64,000 nt of DNA from Amphibalanus amphitrite (GCF_019059575.1 NW_024881619.1:620001-684000); one strand, 5' to 3'. Counted from the stretch's first letter, positions 48,598 through 61,140 are shown. Notes: a model not told the origin generated them from the letters alone. A program made the numbers and translations.

Positions 48598-49239
48598 ATG
48601 GATAACGTGTATCTGTTCGTGCCAAACCTGATCGGGTACGCGCGCGTGGTGCTGGCGCTGCTCTCGCTATGGTTCATGGCGGAGCGGCACGCGGCGGCGG
48701 CGGCGTGTTACGTCATCAGCGGCCTGCTGGACGCCCTGGACGGACACGCGGCGCGCCTGCTGAACCAGAGCAGCCAGTTCGGCGCCATGCTGGACCAGCT
48801 GACGGACCGGTGCGCCACCATGTGCCTGCTGGCCTGTCTGTGCGCCTTCTACCCGCAGCACATGTTCTGGTTCCAGCTGAGCATGGCTATCGACATCTCG
48901 TGCCACTGGATCCACCTGCACGTGACCACGCTGCGCGGCCGCACCAGCCACAAGACCATCGGCGGCGAGGGCTCGGCACTGCTGCGCCTCTACTACTCCT
49001 CGCGGCCGGTGCTGTTCTTCATGTGCGCCGGCAACGAGCTCTTCTACTCGATGTTGTACCTGCTGCACTTCACCGAGGGCCCGACGCTGCTCGGACTGGG
49101 CCTGGTGCGCGCGCTGGTCGTTCTCTCCGCGCCTGTGGCCGTTGTTAAGTCGGGCATCGCTCTCGTCCAGGGCTACGGCGCCTGGGTCGAGCTCGGCCGC
49201 AAAGACATGGAGGACCGGGCGGCCGCCAAGGCGCACTAG
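48598..49239 (+). CDS. CDIPT: Phosphatidylinositol synthase (CDP-diacylglycerol-inositol 3-phosphatidyltransferase)
   Basis: 213 aa. It joins CDP-diacylglycerol and myo-inositol to make phosphatidylinositol in the ER membrane. The CDP-alcohol phosphotransferase signature is complete: D45-x2-D48-G49-x2-A52-R53-x8-G62-x3-D66-x3-D70, within LLDALDGHAARLL...FGAMLDQLTDR. Family-typical segments follow (SMAIDISCHWIHLH, LRLYYSSRPVLFFMCAGNE), with several hydrophobic spans and a charged C-terminus. Length equals that of animal orthologues (about 213). The coding sequence is one uninterrupted exon, unlike its neighbours. It could be the last exon after a 5' UTR intron or a retained retrocopy; an intact frame and leader favour a working gene. 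Confidence 0.93.
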   Translation: MDNVYLFVPNLIGYARVVLALLSLWFMAERHAAAAACYVISGLLDALDGHAARLLNQSSQFGAMLDQLTDRCATMCLLACLCAFYPQHMFWFQLSMAIDISCHWIHLHVTTLRGRTSHKTIGGEGSALLRLYYSSRPVLFFMCAGNELFYSMLYLLHFTEGPTLLGLGLVRALVVLSAPVAVVKSGIALVQGYGAWVELGRKDMEDRAAAKAH

Positions 49240-52200
49240 ACGCCCGCGCGGGCGGGCAGCAGCGGCCCGGTCTGCTGTGAGATCAAACGGGCGCGCCGAC
49301 TGGGCGAGGGTGTCCGCGCGCCGCCGCCGCCACGGCCTCTCCCGGCCCTAGCAGGGTGCTGTTCAGTGTTGTGTTGTGATCCTCCGGCCAATGTATCGTA
49401 GTGGCGCCGCGGAGCCAGGAGAGCTCGTTAGATGAGGAACTGTTAACTGTTAACGTAGGTCTGTCGCCGAACTGTGCTGTGGTTTAGCCTGGCGTTTACT
49501 GTAGAACTAATGTCGTTTATCTACGGGAAAGTGTTATGCTCCGTTTTGCTGCCATTGAAAGACGAAAGTGAGCGAAATATTTTGTGTTGCTTCTGGGTTA
49601 AACAACCTCATATTCTATTACTTCGAAATGCATTTGATCGTTCATTCCTGCAAACTCTACCCCTACAAACTCTTGGAATCCATTTTACGATTTATCAAGT
49701 GACTCGTTTGACTTTTTCACAGATGCTCTCTTCCATGCGTTAAAGGTGTGTCCGCTGTTTGTCCGGATTAGGTCGTAATTACCATAACTTTTTCGCTCTC
49801 TGATCTCATTGTTTCCCGCCATAAATTTGTTCTTAAAAGCCTCGCGTTCACTAGAAATGTGTAGATCGGTGTTGAATGGCTGAACTCAGCAATGAACTTA
49901 GCAATGGGCATTTGTTAGTCCCGTCGAGTGTCGTTTTCGCGTCATGGACATTCGTCTATGTTCTAGAACAAAGATGGTCTACCGACCACTTATCCATATT
50001 ATGAACACTTAAACGAAGACATCTACATGTGTGTCATACATAGTCGGGTATTTCTGCTTTATTTTCCGCACTCATAGTGCATGCATTAATACTGGATGTT
50101 CCGCGCCCACCTGCTCGCGGCTATTGGACATTAAATTCATACGACACCGCTAGCGATATTTAAAGTATCTCTGAATTGCATGACTATTTACACTACTGTT
50201 GTTCATCAGTATGCCTACAGTATTTAATGCGTATATAGGTTCATACTTAAGTCACGGCTGTCTGTTCTTGACATTTGATGAGTGTTCGCGTATCCCAACT
50301 CTTGGACGCCTGTAGGCATGTTTCGTTGTGATGGCATTGCTTTGTCTCAGACCGACCTTGCTGCAATTAGCGATGGATGTGATAAATACAGAACGACGAA
50401 AGAGCGATGGCTCTTAGTGAATATGTATCCGGTATCGTGTGATCTTCTCACGCCACATACCTGAACTGCTAAGTTATAGAACGCATTTGAAATGCAGTGA
50501 TAACGCGCGAGTTATGACGTTGGGTCCCGAATGCATAACGCATATTGTTGCGGATTGCGGAGTATTTCGACATTAGTGCACACAGTGGTTGCTGATAAAT
50601 GGCAATCTGAAATTCTAATGAGTTACTGGGTCGGGCGCCAGTCGGACCACAGTAAAGGGGGAGGACTTTGAAGGTTATTTCGGCCGTCTTTTTGCGAACC
50701 CCGCAGAATCTCGCCTGTTTTCCCCACATTGAGCGCTATCAAACTAAATGGAAATTAGTGAAAACCTGGCTCCGGCACCCCGATCCGCTCGTCAGTACTC
50801 GTCGGTCGGCTTGGAGCGCCGTGTATTGGACACCGCGGCGAGTCATCAGAAAACAGTCACAGTCTGCGGACCGAGCGGTCGGCGGTCGGCGGCCCGCCCG
50901 CTGCGTGCATAGCACCGCCACGCGTTATTGCGAGCAGTATTGTCAACAGGTGGCTCACAGTCCATCACCGGTCTCCTGGTCCGGCGGCGGACCACAGTGA
51001 CCGGAGACTAATCGGTCCGGTGAGGGACCAACACGGCCCGCGCCGGAAACAGCCCGGCAGCGGCACAGCACTGTAAGATAAAACAACGCGCCGGCCGCAC
51101 ACAGCCTGCGCGGGCGCCACGTCTGCAAAACAATAAGAGATCCAGGCGACGGCTCATGCTAAAAACGTCCCGAGATCCCGGTAGCGTGCCGCCAAGGAGC
51201 AGCTGTCACCACCGGCCACTACTGCGCTCACTCACGCCCCTTGCTGTACTGTACCGTCCCTGACGCTGCGTCTGCCTGCCTCCGCTGCCGAGCCAACTCA
51301 GCCGGCCACGCACGGTCTCAGCAGACAGGCGAGGGGCTTCACTTCTCATTGCCGCTAAAAGGGATTTTAGGACAAGCCAATGATTGTCGAGAAAGGGTGC
51401 TCAGATCATCGACCATTGTCTCTTTGGAAGCCACGAAACAAAAGCGTGGCGCAATGCAAATGAGCGATTCCAAAAATCAGCACAGTTATTCAAAGTGTGC
51501 CTACTAAATACATCAGGATGACCAACATATTGGTCGGTTCAATGCCCACATTCCTTCTTTAAAAACATTTATGTAGAAATCCCTCTGGAGCAATGAGACG
51601 AGAAGACCCTAATACCATTCACAACTCTCGTTTACAATGGCGGTACAATCACTCGACATCACCGTGGACTATTCACCCCCGACTCGACGCTCCGTCCCAG
51701 TCATCCTGCTCTCAGCCCTCCCTCATTGGGTCACAGCTCGTAGCTGCTACAGCCAGGGGTCAGGTCACCCAGCGGGCTTCGATAGCTCAGTGACCGGACA
51801 CGAGCCGCGCGGTCGACGCCGCCCCTGTGTATACCGCTGATAAAGCCGATTCATCGGCAACTTCCTGTGGCGAATGAGTCCTTTTGTCAACTGATCACAC
51901 GGTCGGCACGGACGACTGACAGTGCCGACGACGATCAACAGACTGATAACGTAATGTCGGAGCGGTCACAATCCATGGAGCGCTGGCGACAGATGAATTG
52001 TCACCTCCATAAGTGTGATGGGTTGTTGTTGGATTAGGGCGCATAGCCTCTTGGGCCCGAAGCATCCAACAGTTTGCCTTCAAGCGCGTTCCTTCCATGA
52101 AGGTGCGATAGGCTTGACGTTTATCTGCGCCGAGCTTTCTGCGCACGCCTGCACAAACCTTCTGTAGTTGAACACTTTGTCAACTAAGTCATTGTCTGCA

Positions 52201-52449
52201 GCACCGGGCCCGGCGTCTCCCGCGCGGCTCGTGCCCGACCTCCGCCCCTCAAACCTCATCACTCATCGCGGCACGCACCGTCGACGCATCCCTCCCCACG
52301 GCCCGTCGGTCTCTCAGACACACACACAGAGCCAGCACACAGCTCATCCCGCTCCCTGGCCACCCGGCGACACTCGCAGCGCGGCGCTTTGTACTTCTCC
52401 TTCCGTACAGCCAGATGAGCACCAAAGAGCGTCCGGCGGAGGCGCCGCT
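49240..52449. other. Region between the convergent CDIPT and MEPCE genes
   Basis: This should contain both 3' UTRs. GC-rich from 49240 to 49450, then AT-rich to 50600, then a CpG-rich stretch at about 50750-51300. Only short shadow frames are seen. I see no convincing gene, RNA gene or element. The CpG-rich stretch between two 3' ends is unexpected and unassigned. Confidence 0.4.
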
Positions 52450-52776
52450 TCACCGAGACTCGGCCGCAGTCTGAGCTCCCGCCGCGCTCTCAGTCCGCCC
52501 CTGCGCCGCCGGAGCGGGGCAGCTCTGCGGTCCGTCCCCCGCCGCCGGAGCGGGGTGGTCAGACGCACTGGAAGGGCCGCTCGGACCGGACACCACTTCT
52601 GCAGCGCCACTCTCCGCGGACGGCGGCACTGACGCCGTGTCCGTGTCCATGGCAACCAAGGCTGGCGTCTTCTCCGCCGGCGTCACCGTGGTATCCATGG
52701 CAACAGTCGCTGCCGGAGGCGCAGCTTCCGTTGTCTCCATCGAGGTGACTGTCGAGGTGGCCGGCGGCTCCTTCGC
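52450..52776 (-). CDS. MEPCE: MEPCE last exon: C-terminal extension
   Basis: The Bin3 fold ends with exon 9 (RQLQLFTK), where vertebrate MEPCE ends within about ten residues. This exon adds 108 residues with no recognisable fold, rich in Ala, Pro, Thr and Ser. It contains repeated [20 protein letters not shown] and [11 protein letters not shown] words (M-[DE]-T repeats). The acceptor CTTTCGTTCCAG is good and the phase fits. The tail is probably disordered. Confidence 0.75.
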   Translation of the reverse strand, partial: AKEPPATSTVTSMETTEAAPPAATVAMDTTVTPAEKTPALVAMDTDTASVPPSAESGAAEVVSGPSGPSSASDHPAPAAGDGPQSCPAPAAQGRTESAAGAQTAAESR

Positions 52777-55700
52777 CTGGAACGAAAGAATGCCGTTAAA
52801 CTGACAGAGGTAGAACCCGATTAAAGAATTGACCAAACAAAGACATGTCCTATACAGACACTGACAATACAGACGCATAATGTCATATACATATAATGAC
52901 AATATATACAGACAATACAGTAAAATAAGAACACACTCAAGTTCATAAGCACTTAACCAAATCTGCACGGGTCCAAGCATTCCAGCGACCCAGCAAAATA
53001 CCTGCACCACACTGTGCAGTACACGTCTTCACCCCTCCCACCGCCGCCCCGCCCGGCCCGTAGAGCGCGCCGCGTACCTTCGTGAAGAGCTGCAGCTGTC
53101 GGCTGAAGCCGTGAGAGCTGTGGTGCGGCCGGCCGACCGTCTGGTAGCGCTCGAACCCGATCTCGTTGATCAGCAGGTCGGGGAAGTTCTCCGGCCGAAG
53201 ACGGATCTGATGGTAGTTCTCCCAGATCCGCTTCTGAAAGCATTAAGACAAACAAACACTTCAATTTTATGCAATAAACTAACCATATAAAAGTAACATA
53301 TCTCCTGGGAACCTTACAGTAAACCGAGGTTACTGCTAAATAGGACCATCGTAAAATAACAGCCCTAGACTCGAGTTCCACTTGATACTCTTCCACCAGC
53401 ATTATATTCAGCACTTACGAAGCACATCATTATGCGCTATCTCACATAGTGTCATACATAGTGTCATCGACATCAGCCAACATAAGCTTCCATACAATGA
53501 CCCTTCACGCTATCCCCGCCCGGCACTCACGGTGAGTTTCTTCTTTTTGACGTAGCTGGGCCAGGGCTGCGGCTCCAGCAGCAGCCGGCCGCCGGGCCTC
53601 AGGCTCAGGAAGGCGCGCCGGAAGAAGCGGCGGATGCCGGCGTCCCCGAAGTTGAGGTGGATCCACTTGGTAATGCTCAGACAGAGGACCGTGTCAAACT
53701 CTGGCTTCACCGTGTCCAGGAGAGCGTCAGACTCCAGTACAAAATTAGCCTGGAGGGAGAGGTGGAAGGCAGGTCAGAAAGAGCGGTACTCGGACCAAGA
53801 CGGGTGATCACTTCGTAACATTGCCGAAGTTGTACAGAGTAACAGTGCAAGACCCAAGGGCTAATGAAGGATTGAACGCACGAACAAAAAAATTAAGGCC
53901 ATTAATATCTATCTCTAAGCGTCATGCAACCCAAACCATACCTCGTTAGCATGACCATTTATCATGACATTTAAACGCCACAGACAACCGTTCTGTGTCC
54001 GAGGGGACCAGCAGCTGACAGCGGGCGTCACCCCTCCCCTCCTACTCACGTGCTGGAAGGAGACGTTGCGCGGGAACTGTGTGCCTGGCGCCTTGTGCGC
54101 CGGCCTCAGGTCCCCGTACAGCGACTGCATGCTGGCCGGAAAGCCATCCGCTCGCTGGTAGTGCTTCACGTTCCGGCGAGCCGCCTGGCGGGCACACGGC
54201 GAAACTCAGTCATATCCACACACCGCCACACAACGCTCAGCGCCACGGAGGCACAGACAGCCGAAACTAAATCACCAACTGACCAGCTAATCATACAGCC
54301 AGGCTCATCTGCACGTCACAGATGGACCGATCAAAACAATGAAAAACAGAGTACTTAGGTGATCTTACGACACATTCCTAATGTTACACCCTGGACTAAC
54401 ACGACACAAGTATCACATACAAACACACTCATCTAATAATTTAAGTCAGACGAAACACACACACACAAACACAAGAATCCAGCGCGCCCGTGCCTACCTT
54501 GATGAGGCTGCTGTCGATGTCGACGCCCACGCAGCGGCGCGGCTGGTAGTCCCTGGCCACGGTCAGGGTGACGTGGCCGACGTTACAGCCCACGTCCAGC
54601 ACGTCCAGACCACTGAACCACTCGCGCTTCAGCCAGCTGAGACGAGAGTCCGCCTGGAGAGCGAGGAGAGGGTCAGTGGGGCGGAGCGAGGGTACAAAGC
54701 GGGGAGAAACGGTCACCAATCTGGGCACAGGGAGGAGGAAATGAAATGGCTTTAGCGTCAGATGTGCAGGAAATTTGTGTCGATAATTCTCTAAATAGCA
54801 TATCAAGAATAACACCAACAACTTCTCACAAGTAATTATGACTGCCGTTTCAAAGCGTAGCATTCGTCTGCAGACCTGGTGCTGAATTAAAACAAACGAC
54901 AATTAAAACGAACGCGTGGCCGCCACCTTCTCCACTCACCAGGCCGGGCTCCGGGTTACGGTAGCCGTAGTACCGATTATAGTTCCCGTACTGGAAGGCC
55001 TCGTCACGCGGCCGGAATACGGGCATCTCTGGCGGCGCGGGGCCGGCGCGGGCGAACGGGGCCGGCCGGCCGCCGGGCTGCGGCAGCGCCGGGGACACCA
55101 CCTCGTCCGAGGAGCGGCGGCTGGTGGTGGGCCGCGCCGGCCGTGCCACCGGGCTGGCCACGGCGGCGGTGCTGCTGGGGATCGGCGCCGGCTCCACCGA
55201 GACACACAGGCTGCTGCGGAGGGAGAGCGGGAGGAGTTAGAGGGGGAACAGAGTGTAGAGAGTGAAGACAGAGGTTAGGTGGGGGGGGGGTCTGTGGGGT
55301 TAGTGGGAGGGCCAATGAGGCCAGTGTCTGGGGACTGTTAATGCGGGTCGGTGGGAGCAGGTCAGCTGAACGTTTGTTTATTAATATGTTAGTCAGCCAA
55401 TCAAGTATTTTAATTAAAACCGTCATTTACATCGTCACCAAGCACTCAGCAACAAGAGCTTGTGAACGGAAACTTTACTGAGGCAATGACGTCACAGTTG
55501 ACGGAGCCCGCCACACCCAGCCTGCCAAATTAATTCACAGTCACACGCCACTCACTTGTACCACACCTTCCGACACTAGCCATGGCAGCCGACTCTCAGC
55601 CCTAGCCCCACGTCCTCCGCTCGTCCCCGCTGCAGTCAGCTTACCTCGGTCTGACAGCGGCGTCCACCGCATCAGTGGGGACAGCATCGGGAGCGCCGGC

Positions 55701-58700
55701 GGCGGCAGAGGCCACGGGCGCCGTCTCCACAGTCTCGGCGGCCGGGGCGGAGGCCGGGGCCGGCGCCGGCGCGGCGGAGCACGCCGAGAAGTTGAGCTCT
55801 CCGGTGGTCACGGGCGCGGACACGGGGGTCAGCAGGGCGGTCGTGTCGCCGTCAGAGGACGAGCGCGCCGCAGACGACTCCGAGAGAGAGCGCCCGGCCG
55901 GCTCGGAGGCGCCGTGACCCGACAGCTGCTTCCTCCGCCTCTGCACGGAGGAAGAGGAACGGGGTCAGACGAGCGGCAGCAAAAGCAACAGCAGTGTGGC
56001 GAGGTGCATCATCACAGCAATGGACTTTTCTACCATTAAATGGTCTTGGCAAAACAGCCTTCCCTAAAAAATGATACCACTCATAGACCGTGAAATGTAA
56101 AAACTCAAATTATATTGGCCAGTTCTGCTCCAAATAACCTAACAGAAAGATGCAATGGCTTTCCTAGCTCATTCATTCATTCATTTGTGCACCCATTTCT
56201 TCATTCATTCATTCATTCATTCATTCATTCATTCATTCATTCATTCATTCATTCATTCACCCACCCACCCACCCATTCATTCATTCATTCATTCATTCAT
56301 TCATTCATTCATTCATTCATTCATTCATTCATTCGTTCGTTCATTCATTTGTTCGTTCGTTCACTTACCTTGCACCTCTTGCGCCGCTGAGCGGCCGGCG
56401 AGAGCAGCGAGTCCGGCCCGTTGAGGCCGAGCGGGTCGCTAATGTCCGGAGGGATGATGACCTCGATCGGCTCCTTGCGATACTTGGGCGTCGGCATGGG
56501 CGACGACACGGGCGTGTTGGCGTTGGCGATCCTGGGGGAGGCGAGGGTGGACGGCGTCAGAGCAGCGGAAGGTGGAGAGATCGGATGACCAGGAGGAGCG
56601 GGGGACGATCGATGTTTGCGGTAAAATCGCTTGGCATAGTGAGAGAAGAAAGCTTTGAGTGAAACTCGCAAATTTGACCGCTAAAAATATCAAATAATGA
56701 GGTTTGTGAAGGACGTCATGCTTCGTGACCATCTATGCTTCCGGCAACATCACTAGAGCATGACAAAGTAATCACGACTATGATACAAGAATGGCCTTAC
56801 CTGTTGGCCTCCTCGTCGTTCAGACTGCCCAGGTTGAGTGGGTCGCAGATGTTGCCGCCCAACAGGAACTTGGTGGGCGGCACGATGCCCTTCCTGCGCC
56901 GCTTCAGGCCGCGCCAGTCGCCGTGCATGCTCCAGCTGCGTTTGCGCATCAGCCGCTGGTTGGAGGCGGTTCTCTCGGAGTGGCCCCCATGGCCACTGTT
57001 CCGTCTGTCGGGGAGGAAGGGAGGACTCCGTCAGACTAACAGGGCCTCTGTTCCGTCTGTCGGTGGGGAGAGCGAGGGATTGAAGTGTCTGTTGGAGGTG
57101 AGGCATTAGTCAGAGGTTAGGGAGAGGCATCTGTTGGGGGATGGGGTATTAATCAGAGGCCAGGCAGGGATATCTGATGGGGAGGGCTGGCATTGTTAAA
57201 ATAGGGATGGGTGTCTGTTCTGTTGGGGAGGGAGGCATTAGTCAAAGGTTAGGCAGGGATGTCTGTTGGGGGAGGCATTAATCAGAGGTTAGGGAGGGGT
57301 GTGTGTTGGGGAGCCGAGTGTTGGTCAGAGGTTAGGACCATTAATCCATTGAAAAAATGGGCCAATCAGGAAATGATTTGGAGAATCTATAGAAAAGACC
57401 TAGCTTTCATGCTAAAAAAAAAATCCATGGGTCAGTTATGATGCATGGACAAAGACAAGTCGATATGCATTGTCCAGGAGGGTGGTTGCCCTCTACTATG
57501 CTGAGCAGTCAATTTCAAAGAAATTATTTGAATGTAAAAAAGATGTTTTTGTAGATTCAATTCTATATTGTAGGTAGAGTAATTTTAGAATGGCAAAGCT
57601 TGTAGGTACCAGACACTGCAAACAATCATAAAATAACTGATAGGAAAAGTTCACTAGTGCATTTGGCTTAGAGATAATACCAGTATAACGCCTTTTGGGG
57701 CGACTAACGGAGCGAGCGAGAGGGTGGGCCTTGCACGTGCGAAATTGCGAGGGGGTACCTCCAACTGACTTGTGCACGGCACCCTACTAACTGGTCTCTA
57801 GCGATGTGCCAAATTTGGGCACAATCGGCCCAGCCGTTCTCGAGATCTGGAAGCGGCACCCTGCACGTGCGCACGTGCAAAATGGGTCCCAACTGACTTG
57901 TGCACGGCACCCTACTAACCGGTCCCTATCCGTGTACCAAATTTGAGCGCAATCGGTCCAGCCGTTCTCGAGATCTGGAAACGACCCCTGCACGTGCGCA
58001 CGTGCAGCAGCACCCCAACTCTGGCACATGGATATGCATTGCCTAGTGGGTGCCTACCTACATGCCAACTTTCAGCGCAATCGGCCCAGTAGTTACCGAG
58101 ATATTGCAACAATTACAAAAGTGACACCTCTTCGTTTTGCACGTGGCACGTGCATAAGGGGTCACCCACATGCATCGGGAATAGTGCAATACTTGGTAGA
58201 AGGAATGAAGCTACCCTACAAAAATTACCGCATGTAAATCGGTCAAGTGGTTGCTGAGATATAAGCCTCGCAAAAGCGTGACCACGGCCGGCCGGCCGGC
58301 CGGCCGGCCGGCCGCTCATACTCAGAAATTTCCGTTAATCTAAGGAAAGACTACGCTCGCTTCGCTCGCTCCGTAATCAGAAAGTTGTAGCCCCTCTCAG
58401 CTTAGCATCTAGACAGGCATGTTAAAATCAAGTGAAATGCATTTGAGGAACACTGGAAAAATATTCTATTTTATGGTGAACATTGCATGTAAATAGAGGA
58501 TGGCAAAAGCAGGAAACTTCGAAGTGCACCAGAAAGAATGGAGCAGTCATGGATATTTAATTTGTAATTTATGAAATGGAAGAGCACTGAATAAATAAAT
58601 AATTTTTTCTTCAAAGCCTTGAGACAGATCCAAATACAGGTTGAGTTTGACAGACACCTGAAAAATACCAGATTGACATTGACATTGACAGAATGAGATT

Positions 58701-58845
58701 GACAAATAACAGGTTGAACTCACCTGGCAAAAGCCTCAAAACGACGTCCACCATCATGACCATTGAAAGCTTGCTTGCTTGTCGCCACTGGTGAAGTCAC
58801 ATGATTGTGATCTTGAGGAGGGATACTGATTCCCACAGATGCCAT
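52450..58845 (-). CDS. MEPCE: 7SK-type snRNA methylphosphate capping enzyme (Bin3/MEPCE), 10 coding exons
   Basis: Minus-strand exons 58845-58724, 57004-56801, 56531-56369, 55940-55645, 55210-54940, 54653-54498, 54184-54050, 53749-53531, 53233-53078 and 52776-52450. All are GT-AG and phase-consistent; total 2049 bases, 682 aa. The enzyme puts a methyl group on the 5' gamma-phosphate of 7SK-like RNA, stabilising the P-TEFb-regulating RNP in the nucleus. Conserved blocks are [39 protein letters not shown], and [15 protein letters not shown]. Then come the SAM site [13 protein letters not shown] (residues 370-382), [43 protein letters not shown], and a closing [12 protein letters not shown]. Exon 4 is Ala/Ser/Pro-rich linker. 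Exon 5 could start 3 bases earlier (55213). All methyltransferase motifs are intact. Confidence 0.92.
56165..56365. repeat. (ATTC)n microsatellite next to MEPCE exon 3
   Basis: About 200 bases of ATTC repeats, with one CCCA block in the middle, ending only a few bases before the exon 3 donor (GTAAGTGAACG on the minus strand). It reads as an artificial His/Ser/Phe/Ile frame, which is not a gene. Confidence 0.95.
57690..58376. mobile_element. TIR element in MEPCE intron 1 with internal tandem units
   Basis: The left end GGGGCGACTAACGGAGCGAG and the right end CTCGCTTCGCTCGCTCCGTA are inverted. Inside, a unit of about 100-130 bp repeats roughly three times. It has the words CACCCTACTAAC, ACCAAATTTG, GCAATCGGCCCAGCCGTTCT and CTGCACGTGCGCACGTGC. 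A (GGCC)n run lies at 58287-58315. No transposase was seen. Confidence 0.55.
58287..58315. repeat. (GGCC)n palindromic run
   Basis: Six to seven tandem GGCC tetramers, self-complementary throughout, near the right end of the TIR element. Confidence 0.9.
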
Positions 58846-59620
58846 TTTTACGGGCTTTGGTCAGCTCATCAAATATTTTCAGTTCCTACCAATCACGAAC
58901 TCCCGGCACACGAGCACCCGCCGGCAGCCCACAGCACAACTTGAACTCGCGATCCCACGCGGCTCTGTTTACGTTGGTTTTTACTTCTCTGTCTGGGAAG
59001 TTGCATTCGACGACTTCGCACGCGCGCATGCGCGTTACCACCAGATGGCAACGCCCTGTGCCGAGTTAGAAGCCCGAAAAACCAATTTCTTCTTTTACAG
59101 CAGCTGCTAGATGATCAGATCTTACACAACAGACTGCAGGGAATCCGGAAGGTCCGAAATCTAAACGATTTCTGTCCTGGCTTTCTGAAGCACAAACAAT
59201 GTCTCCGAGCACCCTCAACCGACCGATGCGCGAAGTCGACTGCCGCCGATCAGCTTTGTTGCCGTTTGGTTGCGTTTGGTCTAAAAGTGTACCTGGTGTA
59301 AAAGTGTACCATGATGGAGCGGGCGCCACTGCACCCGTGATGCGGCCTGATGCGGCCGACCCTCGGCGTGCCACAGCATGTTTGGGGCGCCGATGGACCC
59401 ATTCAGAACCGGAAAAATGCTGGTGATTAGAGGTGGCAAAATGTTGACCCGAGGACCCGGTCCAAAGAAATGAGAACCCAAGGCCCTATACAGCCCTATA
59501 GAGAACCAGTCTGAACTCTGAACCCATATGGGTCCAGACCGGTTCCTGTAAATACTAAATTTTCTGACGGGTCCAACCGGATCCAACCATAACCCGTACA
59601 TATTGCACACTACAAATGCT
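58846..59620 (-). promoter_or_regulatory. MEPCE: Presumed MEPCE 5' UTR and promoter region
   Basis: Immediately upstream of the MEPCE start codon (ATG at 58845 on the minus strand). Locally CpG-rich with GCGCGCATGCGCG at about 59019-59033, which contains an NRF1-like GCGCATGCGC core. No TATA box was recognised. An NRF1-type site fits a housekeeping promoter, by inference. Beyond about 59400 nothing is recognised. Confidence 0.4.
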
Positions 59621-59750
59621 TGCAAAATATGAAGTGAATGAAAACGAAAACATTTGCTCATGTATGTTTCTCTGCACACCAGTGGCGCAGCCAGGGGGGT
59701 CAGAGGGTCAGCTGACCCCCCCCCCCCCGAAATTTCTGTCAGGGGCCCGC

Positions 59751-59751
59751 T

Positions 59752-59842
<91 letters not shown>
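59751..59842. repeat. (GA)n microsatellite
   Basis: About 45 GA dinucleotides, preceded by a C run and CTCGA. Confidence 0.95.
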
Positions 59843-59849
<7 letters not shown>

Positions 59850-59925
59850 GGAGGAGAGAGGTCCTAATCTAATCGGACGAGCCCGCTTCGAGAAATGCCT
59901 AATGGGACACACGGGTGAGTGGTCG

Positions 59926-60040
59926 ACCTGGGGCCCCAGGTGGACGCCGGACGGGGCCCCCGGGACCCTGGAAGAACGGGCCCGGGCCCCCCGTGGATGG
60001 GTCCAGGCCCCCGGGAGAACGGGCCCCGGTCTCCCGGGAG
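59926..60040. repeat. GGGCCC-rich tandem repeat, left block
   Basis: Units around GGGAGAACGGGCCC and GTGGACGGGGCCC. The same kind of units reappear at 62839-63080, on the far side of the degenerate LINE. The LINE may therefore have inserted into one array. Confidence 0.6.
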
Positions 60041-60254
60041 AACTGAAAGCCTCTTTCAGAGGCTTTCAGAGAGAGGTGTTCCTTATGTGTACCTAAGATT
60101 GCTTGCGTTCTGGTACCAAGAGCAAGAAATGGTCATTAAATGGGGATCCACTTTTTCAGAAAAGTTTAAAGTGTCCAATGGTGTCCGGCAGGGAGGTATC
60201 TTGTCACCTCCCCTTTTCAACGTGTTTATAGATGAGTTGTCTAGCAGATTAATT

Positions 60255-60756
60255 GGAAAAGGGCCACCTTCGTGAAAAATGAAGATATCGTTGTTTTTTA
60301 TTTTGACATTATTATTTTTCATTTTCTTTTTAAAACTGGTGCCAGAAGTGCACAATTCGCTAAAAAGTATTTAAAACTATTTAACATATTGGTACTATGT
60401 TGATACTCTCTACGGCACCTACAGTATGATGGCATAGCGATGACGTCACACTCAAGCCAATCAGCGTTCAGAAGACAGACTCGTCGGATTGTGTCAGATA
60501 AGCTGATTGGTTAAAGCTGAGCTGGTTGGAGCTGATTGGTAAAAAACCAAAGCCTCGCCGCGGGTGGCTGTATTGTCGGATAAGAACGCATTCCTGGGAT
60601 AAGGACGCATTCCTGGCGTATTTTCTTTTAAAATTGCCGATAACTACGAATGGAGGCCGAAATCGGCCGTAAGGATGTAGACAGATAGGTTTTCGGACAC
60701 GGGCTACAAGATGGCTATCTCAGTTTCAATCTCCATGTTAAAGGTGGCCCTTTTCC
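60255..60756. mobile_element. TIR element (about 500 bp) inside the degenerate LINE
   Basis: The ends GGAAAAGGGCCACCTT / AAGGTGGCCCTTTTCC are a perfect 16-bp inverted repeat. It separates the LINE blocks NGVRQGG and YADD. The interior is non-coding. No clear target duplication was found. Confidence 0.65.
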
Positions 60757-61140
60757 TTTAAATGAAAAGGGCATAGGTTGTCTTATAGGTCGGAAATTGG
60801 TCAATCACTTGATGTATGCTGATGATGTGGTGCTTATCTCTCCATCAAGTGCAGGGATGCAAAAACTGTTGAATGTTTGCCATGAATTTGGTATGGCAAA
60901 TGATGTTGTGTATAATAGTTCAAAGAGTGTTGCAATATCATGTAGGTCGAAGGGGATGAGGAATGTCAAAATACCTGATAGTTTATGTTAGGGCCCATGC
61001 CGTTAGTATGTGTTGATAAAGTTAAATATCTTGGGCATATCATAGAGGAAGACATGACTGATGATCTAGATATTGCCAATCAGAACAAAGGTTTATTTGT
61101 CAGAGGGAATATGATCATAAGGATGTTTCACATGTATATT

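Noticed and set aside
48667-49236. Minus-strand and second plus-strand frames over CDIPT
   Set aside because: Shadows of the GC-rich CDIPT coding sequence; no family features.
56115-56424. Frames coding FIHS repeats
   Set aside because: Translations of the (ATTC)n microsatellite.
57704-58319. Minus-strand frames with repeated WADCAQIW-like words
   Set aside because: They are translations of the tandem units in the TIR element of MEPCE intron 1.
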